From Nematopogon swammerdamellus (lineage: Eukaryota; Arthropoda; Insecta; Lepidoptera; Adelidae): DNA of 64,000 nt. A program made the translations under genes and the position numbers. Positions 24,901 to 36,900 of this stretch are shown one piece after another (the first letter of the stretch is position 1; each line of letters starts with the position of its first letter). The notes beneath the pieces were generated by a model. The model was given only the letters and a program-made list of their open reading frames with translations. It was not told the DNA's origin and did not search any database. The stretch lies in contig OX336345.1 in NCBI GenBank assembly GCA_946902875.1, forward strand, positions 9,393,395-9,457,394. The letters are read 5' to 3'.

Positions 24901-27900
24901 ATTCACCAGACCTCTCCCCTATTTCTACCTGCAAACACGATATATCATCTAACTAATGAAGAAATAGAAAGCGAAAGAAATATACATATATATATTAAAA
25001 ATCTAAAGTCAACCTCTAGTGTCCGATACCAAATACGACTTTGGTGACGACAGCATAAGATTCAATATGGAGCGCTGGAGCTTGCTACTATAGAATGAAA
25101 ATTCGAACAGTTGCATCTATAGTATAGACAACTGTTCGAATTTTGGAGTAACTCATCACCATCGACCCGGTGGGGATACGGTTACTCCAGCAAATGTCAT
25201 AGGCAAACAGCATAATTTGTGTTTTATAATTACTTGGGAACGTGTCACAGGGAACGTAATACAGAGTGTCCGTTGTAGTATGGAGAACTGAAAGTAGTAA
25301 TGGTGAAGGGCTAGCCTCCGAGTCTATGGAGAATAGAAAAAAATATATTTTCAAAATAAGAAGCCGTAAAAAGTAATTAATTTTCACGTAGGTACACAAT
25401 CACATCTATCAGTATTCCATACCTCACTGTGGACATGGTATGGTTTGGGTAGACATATACAAATAGCTAACCCGACTGAGAGCAGCGGGGTGTGGATAAA
25501 GGTTGACGAGACAGGACTCCCTCCTGGTGCGGTAGTCCCAGCGAGTCTCCAAGTGGGGCAGCTCCATCGTGTCGCAGATGGACTGCACGTGAGCTGCAGC
25601 AGGCGCTGACTGCGGCCCGAAGATAGCCGCCACGCCGCTTCTTAGCAGGTGGCACACTGAGGACAAATCATTGCTTGTAATTTTTTTTATCTATGGAAAC
25701 TGACACGGTTGACTACATCACCTATAACATCCGTGATGTCAGCCCATAACACCGGGTGAACTAGGTGCCATGTCAGTGCTTCCCTTCATTTCATGTCGGC
25801 TACACTGAACTGGACGGAAAACACGAACTATTTACATCGCATCGCTCAGTGCGGTTGTATCAACCCGGCAGGGATAAATCCTACCACCTAGTAAGGTAAG
25901 AAGGGAAGGGACCTATAGTGGAATCCGAACCACGGTCAGCTTCCAACGGTCGAGCGGTCACCCGTCAAAGTACTGACCGCGCTCAGCGTTGCGTAATTAA
26001 CCTAGTAATATATGCTTCACTTCACACTTCGCTTCGGTAGCTTGTCGGTGCAATGGATCGACCGCCTTAGGCGAAATTAAGCACACCCGGCGCGGTTACA
26101 ACTTGGATGGGTGACCGTTCGACACTCTTATTTCCTTTCTGTGTTACAAAACAATCTTTTTTATGTAATCCGGTATGAGAGACTGAATCAGAGGGACCAA
26201 AGCACATGCTCTGACGAGCCAATATCACCTCCGAGAAGGTATTATGCTATACCAGAGACTTTCCGATTGCTGGCTATACTGGACTAGAGGAGAACACAGT
26301 CGAGGCTGCTATGCGGCCATATTACATCCACTACGGTGGTATCAACCCAGTCGACCACAATTTGAGCCTACCAGCTAGAAAGGGGCAAGGTAGTTTTCAT
26401 AGATAGTTTCATTTTTCCAGGACTAACCGCTTAGAAGTTAAAGGGCTGTGACATACAGACAGATGGAAAACGAAGTGATACTATAAGGGTTTCTTTTGTA
26501 CCATTTCCGTACGGTTCAAAGCTCCTCTCGTATACTCATATCCCACCAAAAACATAAATGTGAAAAAATTCGCAACAAAAAATCTTGCAAGATAAACACT
26601 CGGATAGCGGCTTCGCTAATAAAAGAAGTGAGATCTAACTAGATACCAAGTTCTTTCGAAGTTCCTTAAATCATAGCTCCTGTTATGCTAACTTTCTTCA
26701 GTTACTTTAAAAGAAAATTTGTTATGTTCTTTGCTACTCAACAGTGCGTCTTGGCAAGTTAGGTACCTACTTTAATCTTTGAGTTTGAGAACAATTTAGT
26801 CAAGTATTTCATTGAGAAAGAACTAGTTCAATTAGACAAATTTGAATAAGATAAAACTCTGTGTCTAGATAATCAAGTTATGTGTCCTAAAGAATCTCCT
26901 GTCCGGAAAATATTTATTTCGAAATTCAAACTCGACTGAAAGTATCGCTCCAACCGCAAAGGTACGATCGTCGAAATGGATATTGATCCCGTCAAATATT
27001 CGCGAATTTTGATTGGAGCAAGTGTAAGTATAGGTACATACAAGTATCAGATTCGTAGCTCCACATCACCTACTCGTATTTATTTTCTCCTCTAGTCCAG
27101 TTGTGTTCTCCTCTAGTCCAGTATAGCCAGCAATCCAGGGAAGTCTCCGGTATGGCACCTACCTTCTCGGAGGTGATATTGGCTGGTCGGAGCATGCGCT
27201 TTAGCCCCTCCAACTTAGCCGCCCATACCGGATTACATAAAAAAAAAAATTTCAACACTCTTACCTGTTTTTCGGGCCAGCGTTACTTACGAAACGCAGA
27301 GAGAACTGAACAAATGATATGGTAAACGGTTTCCACCGTGCGCCCCAGCGTCTCGGCGGGAGAGCTCAGCGGGAGAGGTGTCACATTAATCGTCCGGTCG
27401 TTACATCTGTCAGTCAGGAATAGCGGACCGGAAGAGGTGGAATTAGAATAAGATTACTTAATTAGGACGAATGGGGGAACATCTTCACCTCATTTGTGAT
27501 AATTACGACTCACCATTGTATTTCAAACTGAGCAGCCAATCAAATATTACTTTGTAACGCTTGAGTTTGGGTTGATAGTTGATTGAGCAGTATTTTGTCT
27601 ATTTTATTGTAAAGAAATTGTCCAAGAAATCAGCCAAAATGCTGTGTAAATCTAGTGCATGTAGCGGGAGCTGTTACTTTGTTTACATTCCACGTGTTGA
27701 CTGTGTGTTCAACATCAGTACTCCCTGAGTACACGGCATTCCTTTAGAAGATTTCGCTTTGGGTAACGTAATGGTTTCTTAAGCATTACTCGTAGATTCA
27801 CTCTTTGTGCACATTACAATAGCTATTACATATGATTTGGCAGCACTGCCTCAGCATGTAATTTACACAGTCTAGATTGAGATAAGGCTAGATATATAGT

Positions 27901-30900
27901 TTTTGCTGATAAATAACTGTATATGCATATCCCAACACATCCTGAAATCTAGGGTAACTCCTATTTTATAGATTTTACTTCAAGCTTTTGGCAGTTACAA
28001 AGCGTGTTCCTTGTAAATTGGAACCCGCACATGTATGAATTTATAGACAGGCTTCATCTTCAGGTAGTATAGGTCTATTGATAGAGAAGTAAATATATTT
28101 TGTTTTCTCGACATTCAGAATAGGCAAATTATAGTTAAAGTATAACATTCAGTATAGGTAAAGTATAGTATTAAAGTAAGTTTGATGACCTGTTTCAGCT
28201 AGCTTATGAACATTCTTCCAGGAGGGGCTGTGAAAACATGGAACGGATCATCTGCAAAGGTTACTATTCGGCATCCTAGGATCGTCTGCGTGCATAAGTC
28301 ATTTGTGTACATTATAAACAGAAGACCGCGTGTGGTGGCGTGCCTTGGGAGAGGCCTATGTCCAGCAGTGGACCGATAAAGGCTGATGATGATGATGATG
28401 ATGATAAACAGAAGAGGTCCTAGAACGCTTCCTTGAGGTACCCCAAACAAAACACCGCTCTCGTCACTCTGCACGTCTCCTATCCTTACTCGGTGACATA
28501 TATTCGTTGCGATGTGAATGATTTTAGGGGCAGCCCTCTTATGCCAAGATGTCTTCATTTTTATTCTTAGTACAATTGGTAGTGACACCGTATTGAAAGC
28601 TTTGGCCAGGTCCAAGAATACTCCGACACACATATAAGTATAGCTTTTCTTTAACTAGCACTTACTTACATGTATTATTAATAAGTATGCTTATTATAAT
28701 TTTACCTTCAATTTTAACACTCAAATCTTTTGTGACTATCTACATACATCTCAGACATCCAAAGGTTGAGGAGAAGAAATCTCTGTAAGGGATAAGTCCG
28801 CCTTTGCACCTCATGTAAAGGTTATATTGTGTTTATTTCTATAAAATATTTTTGGAGCAATAAAGTATTTTCTAACCTACCTATCTAGTCATTAACACGA
28901 GAAGTACCCGTGGCTCAGATTCTATTTAATAACTATATGCGGGTCCCTTCTTGTATTGGAAAGATATACACATCACATATGTGGTAGAAATGTGTAAGCC
29001 GCTCATATTATCACCATTTAGTTTCGACACAGGTGATATATGTACCTAACCAAAAAGATTACATACCTACGAAGGAAACAAAATTGAACGAATCAGCAGT
29101 TAATATTGCTCTCAAAGAATATGCATACCTTACTGACAGGCTAATATGAAAATAATGTTATTCAACAGCGGGGATTGCTTCCACATAAGGAGACAGCCCA
29201 AATTTCCCGTCGACTCACCGTATAATCTGACGTAACATTGTCTGTATGAATAATTTATATGAACCGGACGGGAAAAAGAATTTTAACTCGGCCCAACGAA
29301 AATACCTCCCTGCGCTGTCGGAAATTCCCCACAGTGTTGTGTGCAAGTACAAGAACTTGTATGTCCCGCCCAACTCCCGACCGTGAATATTTCGGGCAAA
29401 CAGTCGAAGAAACATTTTAAAATCACGTCAAAGGCGACGGGCGACCTTGGACTGCGAGTAAGGACAATACAATTTGCGTTTGAAGCGTTTTACGGTTTAA
29501 TAGCGAGGTTGTCGCAGGGGACTGCTAGGTCGTAATTTCGAGCTCGAGAATTACCCCAGCGGAGACAGGGTGCCAGTTTTATACGTAGGTAGGCATTTGC
29601 ATATTGTTAATTGTGGTGAATTGCACTTTAACATTTATAAGCATCTCTTAAAAATTATAAAGTGTATTGCAGGGTGATAAGATAACAAGACGTATGAAAC
29701 TGTCTTTTTACTTTGTTTACCAAACATTCTAAAAGTTGGTGTTGCCATTTTGACGTCTCCTTCTATCTACTCTGAGTCTGTGTGCCTGTGTGTGTCTGCC
29801 TGTATTTACTCATATTTTCCGTTTAGTTACATGAAGGCGTCGGGGGACCGCTAAGTAATCAAAATATTAAAATACAGAGCTGCGTGAGTATTTACTTAGC
29901 GGTCCCCCGTCGCCGTTAAGTAACTAAATGGATATTATTTTTGACGTTTTATTTATGGGGTCGGGGGTTTTTTAAATTTGTAATTTAACATTTTGGAGTA
30001 GCATGAATTGTCTGTAGATAAGTTGTCACACGGAGCCCGTTGCTTCTAAAATTTCGTACATTGCATTCCGACATTGCCTATAACTGTGTGATCGACCTCA
30101 CCTCGTTTAGATGCGTGGAAGCTGTCCTGCGGTGAGATGGTCTCGACCTGCGCCAGAAGTTTTGCCCGCGGCAAAACCGCGCGATCCGCGTTCACCCGCT
30201 CCACGGCATAGCGGAAGGCCACCTCCTGCTTCTCGTCCTCTGGGTGAAATAGTCCACCTGTTGACAACATAATGCTTTATTATTTACATGAAAATTACTT
30301 ATTGAGACTATGTGAAAGAAATTCTAGTCGTCATAGTAGAGAGAGAGAGAGAGAGAGAGAGAATAACAGTGTAAGAAGAGGAGATGAAAAGGAAGTGCAT
30401 AAGAATGATTTTTTTTTTTTTTTATGGAACCTGACACGGTTGGCTGCATCACCTATAACATCCGTGATGTCAGCCCATAACACAGGGTGAACTAGGTGCC
30501 ATGTCAGTGCTTCCCTTCATTTCATGTCGGCTACACTAAACTGGACGGAAAACACGAACTATTTACATAGCCGTTTCGACCGACGTTTCGTTCAGTGCGG
30601 TGGTACCAACCCGGCCGGGATAAACCCTACCACCTAGTAAGGTAAGAAGGGAAGGGACCTACAGTTTAACGTGGAATCCGAACCACGGTCAGCCTCCAAC
30701 GGTCGAGCGGTCACCCATCCAATCACTGACCGCGCTCAGCGTTGCTTAATAACAGTTGACTAACCAACCGCGCCACTGAGCTACCGAGGCTGACGAATTT
30801 TCTTATCCCTTAGTCAACTTTTACGACATGCGACGGGGAGAGATGCAGTGAGGCTATTCTTTTTAAGTACCGACCCCACACGGTACTGAATCCGGTACTG

Positions 30901-33900
30901 AAACCGGAATAGAGACATTAATGAGTTAAATTAAAACATTGGTTTTGTCCCGGTTCATCTTCAGACCCACCATCGACGCTGTATAAAGGTCTTCCAGCAT
31001 GGTCTGAAGCTGATTGTGGGAATTTGACAGAAGAACAATGTCATCGGCGAAGCGAGGATGACTGAGAAAATCGGCATTCACATTGATACCCATGTTTTCC
31101 CACTCAACATCTTCTAATGCGTTTGTGAAGAGCTAGGATGAGGTCACATCCCCCTGCCTTACGTTTTAACCAGGCAATCCGCCGAAGCACCAAAGTAGTC
31201 GATAGTGGACTCCGGGTGGCTAAACTCAAGTGGCAGTGGGGTGGGCACGTTAGCCGAAGAGACGACGACCGTTGCAGTAACCGTGCCCTACACTGGCGGC
31301 CGTGGACAGGAAAACGGAGTGTAGGAAGACCACCCGCCAGGTGGGACGACGACATCAAGTGCGTCGGCGGAAAGCAGTGTTTCCGTACCGCTGAAGGCCG
31401 GGAGAACTGGAGGAAAATGGGAGAGGTGTATGTCCAGCAGTGGATGCATACACGCTGACTGACTCACCAGAAACATTTATTTTATTAATTGCTCAAACAT
31501 ATCTACAATTTATTTCAGTTGTATTCCTTTATTTCTTCCTTCCTACCTTACTAAGGCCCACTTGCACCAACACGAGTTTAAAGTTAAGTAGCGAGTTATG
31601 GATTTAAACGCGGTTCCCACAGTCAAAGGGTGCTAGCTTAAACTGGTTTAGCGAGTTAAACTGGTTTATATATTAAATTTGTGTTGGTGCAAGTGGGCCT
31701 AAGTTAAATATGTATAGTAACAACGTCCGCCGCTATTAGAACTAATGAATTCTTAAAATGACTCGACCCATTTGGAGCTCAGGTATCTCTAGTTTCCTGC
31801 TTAGGGCGGAACGCCTTCCGATAACGCAAGTAACCACATACTGAAAACGTTTTTACGTTGGAAGTAGGCTAAGTGGGCTAATTACAAGGAAGCGAGACTT
31901 ATTTGAGACGATTTCAGTTTTGTTTAATTTTCTTAAATTATTATTTCGGTAAATATATAATATGTTTTGTTTTTTTACACTTGAAAATTTATAGATGGAC
32001 CCCTTTTGTGCTTTTGTACCGCCTTCATCTCAAGGTTCCGAATATGAATCAAAATATTATTTAACACTTTTAAGTTCTAGTGCTTTTTTAAGTGGGTTCA
32101 TTGTTTTTTATATAAAACTGTTTTTTTACAACTTATCGTCAGCCGACGGGGCGACGACCGTTGGAGTAACTGTATCCTAAACTGGCGGCCGTGGACAGGA
32201 AAATTGAGTGTGGGAAGAAATACCACACGCCAGGTGGGACGACGACATCAAATACGTCGGCGGAAAGCAGTGGTTCCGTACCGAACTGAAGGCGAGGAGG
32301 AAAATTTGAAAGACGTATGTCTGTAAGCAGTGCGCACGCTTACAATCTTTTTTTATTAATTTTTTTATGGAAACTGACACGGTTGGCTACACCATCTGTA
32401 ACATCCGTGATGTCAGCCCATAACACCGGGTGAACTAGGTGCCATGTAAGTGCTTCTCTTCATTTCATGTCGGCTACACTGAACTAGACGGAAAACTCGA
32501 ACTATTTACATAGCCATTTCGACCGACATTTCATTTAATGTGGTGGTACCAACCCGGGTGTGATAAGCCCACAGAGCATCAAAAGCGCGCGCCCGCGCGC
32601 CCCCTACTAGAGACGCCCTAAGCGATAATATTTGAAACCCAAAAACTACACGCAGTGCTGCTAGCGCTTCGTATGTGTGTGTGTGTGTGTTAGTATCGAC
32701 ACTACACACAAAGAGGAGCAAGTTAGGCACACGCACAAAACAAATGCACACGCACACCACACATATGTAAGTCATAGGCCACGCCCACAGGCTTCAACGG
32801 CGTTGTAGGAAAATCGCGCTCAGGGCGCCTATAGAAGGGGCGCGCGCGGTCGGCATTCGATGCTCTGTGGATAAACCCTACCTATGTGACCATGAGACTT
32901 TTTCTGGCTAGATCTCTTCGGTTTCTATGGATTCATTTTTTTTTATTGTAAGCACGACATATGGCGCCGAGGCACCCATGAGGTGTCTAACGGCGCCCAT
33001 GGACATTCGGTCGTATTCGGGGGTTGCGAATGCCATGCCGGCCTGTCAGGTGCCCATTTACGCCTCTCTTGAAGGACCTGAGACTGTACTTGGGGGGAAA
33101 CATATGAGCAGGGAGAGCGTTCCAGAGTTTACCGCTTCTGTAAAGGAAAGATCTGCAGAATCGATTGGTACGCATCCGCGGTAAGTCCAGCTTATAGGGA
33201 TGCAATCCCTGCCCAGTGAGCATGGTGCCGAGGTGGAAAGGGGACGGCGGGATTGCGTAAAACAGCTCCTCCGAGCACTCCCCATGGAATAAGCGATAGA
33301 ACACATTAGGGAGCCGACATCGCTACGGTGTTGCAGTGGTTCTAGATCGCGGGACACTTCGGGGTCACCCATTAGTCGCACGGCTCGACGCTGGATCGAG
33401 TCCAGAGGCGCAAGCTGGTATTTGGTAGAGACTAGAGCCATCCCATAGGTGCGAGCAGTACTCGAAGCAAGACCTGATCTGCGATTTATACAGAAGCAGC
33501 TTTTGGTCCGCCGTGAAGTACCGTCGCACCTTATTGAGTACGCCCTGCTTTTTAGAAGCCAGCTTGGCCTTCCCCTCGATATGGCAACGAAAGTTCAAGT
33601 CGTGCGACAGTTCGACTCCGATTCATGTTCTCTTTGTTTTATATATTTTTTTTATTATACCTCATCAATTTAATACTTATTACTAGCGTTAGGACGGGCC
33701 CATATTATGAACTCAATAAATGTCTTCACTAAGTTGTTTTATATTGAAATCACATCCATCCTAGATATATCCTATTGTGCTAGTACCCTCTCCAGCTGAA
33801 GCACTAAACGCCAACAGTGGAATGGCAGTGTAACTTCATCGCCTAAATGTCGAACGGACTACCGTGCATCCCGTCAAAGTGCCTGACAAACTGTTCCCTC

Positions 33901-36900
33901 AGCCCAAGTAATTAAACATTAAAGGCTCGTTAAATACACACCCACCCTCCCTCACCCCATCGCGTCGCTCCCGAAGCTTTCGTTTCTCACATTAATAATG
34001 CACGCTTACACCGGCTAGAAATTTCCCCAAAATTAAGCGCACTTCCCCCTAATTGCACCTTCGGAACGGCTGTTTATTTTGGCGATTATGTCGCTTCCCG
34101 GACAGCGGCCTGAATAAACGGTGTCTTTTTATTTGTCTCTCTTCTTATTAAAATTCTTGGGTCTTCCTTCGGTCTCTTCCTCGGCCTCGGCTGGATCGCA
34201 ACCGGTTGGCAGATGACAGCGCTAAGATTATCTGGTTGTAATTGGGGAAAAGGAGGTTTTCATTTGTAAATTACTGCGGTTGCAGATTTACCCACTGGTA
34301 CTTCTCTATCGAGAGGTTCTTTCATTAATTCATTCGCCAACTCATTCATTCACTAAACTCAAACACGATATAAAAAATAAGACATTTTTTTTATATAAAA
34401 GCAGAAGTCTTCTGCTTTTATTAATCCATACCGAAAACGTTATTGGAGGACGAATAAATATTGTCTTTGTTTTCCGTTTTGCATCTATGTAATCAACAAC
34501 TCTTTTTAGTTAAAAAGGGTTTTCAACCTCCTTTCCAACATAGATTCATCGAAATTATTGGCGTGGTATAGAATTATTCGCCCATTTGTCATGCACATGC
34601 TTAAGCAAAACAGTTTGATTATTTTCATCCTAGATCAGAACTTGACCCTTATGTGGAACCACCTCTAAGGCACGTTCTACGTCTACGTAGTAATAATTAT
34701 CACTGAACAGTGGACATACATAAAAAAAATATTCTGACCAATTGAGAACCTCCTAATTTTTTGTACTCGGTTAATAATAAATGATTGATTGATGAAAAAA
34801 AAATTTCAAAAAGTATTTTTTTATACTACCATTGCACACCATAAGCAAATATAAATTTAAAAAGCATGTTCTTAATTTTTTTCCAGAACAATGTAATAGA
34901 ACCCGATTATAGCCTTACTGCCGAGGTCAAACCAACCTAGATTTAATATAGCCTGCTATAAAATTCACCATAAATCCTCGAGGACCAAAGTTGGGATTTT
35001 ACAATGACCTTCCACGATGACGGCGCAGTGAGTCTTAATCAAGCGGCAGTAAAGTTTATCTGCATCGCATATTCCCGTCACGTCGCACGGTACGGTCGGC
35101 ACTGACGGTGAAGATACACCTGTGCAGAACCTTGTGCTAACCGTGCCACTTCCGTCTAAGGAAAACACTGAGGAAGACGGCGCCTTAACATGATCACGTT
35201 TAATTGTTTATCACAGTTTATTTGAAGATAATCGTCACAATGCACGTGCTCTCTGTCAATTAAATTTTAGTATAATAACAATATTTAATTGAAACATTTT
35301 TATTGCGTGTACTGGAAACATACTACGTGTACTATCGAAACAAAGCTAAAACGTAGATACCTTTTTTCGAAAGCAGATACTTTTTAATAATGTTATTAAA
35401 TGTGATAAGCAATAGATAATGCAATAAGCATAGGTTGTGTTTTGTGTAAGAAAATGTCATCGTTTGCACGATTTTAATACATTTATATATATACCATTAA
35501 ATAAATAGTACCGTGTGGGGTCGGTACTTAAAAAGAAGTACCGTGTGGGGTCGGTACTTAAAAAGAATAGCCTCAGTGCATCTCTCCCCGTGCATGTCGT
35601 AAAATGCGACTAAGGGATAAGGATAAGATGCCGTGCTAAAGGGCGACAGGATCGCCATCTCTCACCTTGGCATAGTACTTCCACCGAGTCATGCAGCAGG
35701 TGGGTCTTCGTGCCTTACTTGCTGCTTGATCGATTGAATCTTGTTCGAATAATTTGTGAAACGTGGTGGTCGGTGTTGTGCTGTAATTTACCAGAGTTCT
35801 TGCAGCACAACACCGATTACTCTGCTTACCCCGATTGTCGGGATTCAGCGTGTGTGATATGTATGTATGTATGTATGTACTATTAAATAAATATAATTTA
35901 ATCGACACAGTATCAAATTTGTGTTCACAGTTTTGTCTTTCAGTTCTGACTGACTCGAAGACAAACACAATGCAAAACAACAAATTGTTTTGTTGTAACG
36001 TGTAACCTAGTGAAAGTGAGAAGGTCCTACAGTCTTCACATGTATCTTTATACTTTCTCTGCCGACAGTACGTCTACCTGACCTGCCATCCCCATGTTTA
36101 TGAGAAGCTCGGCACTACGCCAAACTCTCGCTTTATGACAACCCCCTAATAACCCGCCTCGCCTTGATTGCAGAGTTGGGAACATTTGCAGTTGTCCCAT
36201 TATATTACCTTAGATTACAGTGGCGGGTAGGCCAGTGGCAGCGGCCTCGCGGTCGGAGGTTCGATTCCCAGATCTTCACTTTTGAGGCCAATTACCTTTT
36301 AATGCTATAAAAAGTTCGCGGTAGCTGGTAAAGGTTGTAGGTAGAAATTGCTCCTAGTGATAAGTCTGCCGTCCGTCTCTACATAATTCATATTATGAAT
36401 AATTTATTTTGTGGTCCTGTATTTCTATTACTACTGTGCAGGTAAAAATCGCCCCAGCAGCGTGCGTGCGTGTCATAGCTCGATTATTACAACATATGTA
36501 CCACACGCCGTATCCCGACAATGAAGCTGAACTGTGCAAGATCCCCTGTAAATTACAGCACAACACCGACCACCACGTCTAACAAAGATAGATAGATAGA
36601 AAAGTGCATTAGAAAATTTACTTATGGTGCAAAGGCAACTCATCCCTTACAGAGATTTCTTACATTTAGTATTATACCTTTATTACAAAGTATTGGGACA
36701 AGATAACAACATCAAGCAGCAAGTAAGTAAGACACGAATACACGAGTATTTGTGTTCTTGTATTTGTTTTGTTAAAATTGTATATCCATTACTAGTATGA
36801 AATTAATTATTTATATTATGTTATGTATATTCTTATCCCACAGCGCAGTACCTATAAGAACGCTCCGTAGAAACCCGACAAAAGCTATTCTTTATAACCT

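Larger units (their letters stand above)
22576..25471 (-). other. Intron 3 (2.9 kb)
   Basis: Mostly unique sequence. A group C fragment lies at 23248-23400, a mariner transposase fragment at 24800-24935 and a short inverted repeat at 25098-25144. The block 24200-24540 is relatively GC-rich with no ORF and might be a non-coding regulatory region, but nothing specific supports that. Confidence 0.65.
25657..30101 (-). other. Intron 2 (4.4 kb)
   Basis: It carries SINEs at 25678-26395 and 27103-27250, a LINE RT fragment with a nested RTE end (28199-28633), a SINE-like 3' end around 28780-28870 and a foldback element (29823-29940). I see nothing in 26400-27060, 27260-28190 or 28880-29820 beyond unique AT-rich DNA and a GC-richer block near 29380-29570. 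Confidence 0.65.
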
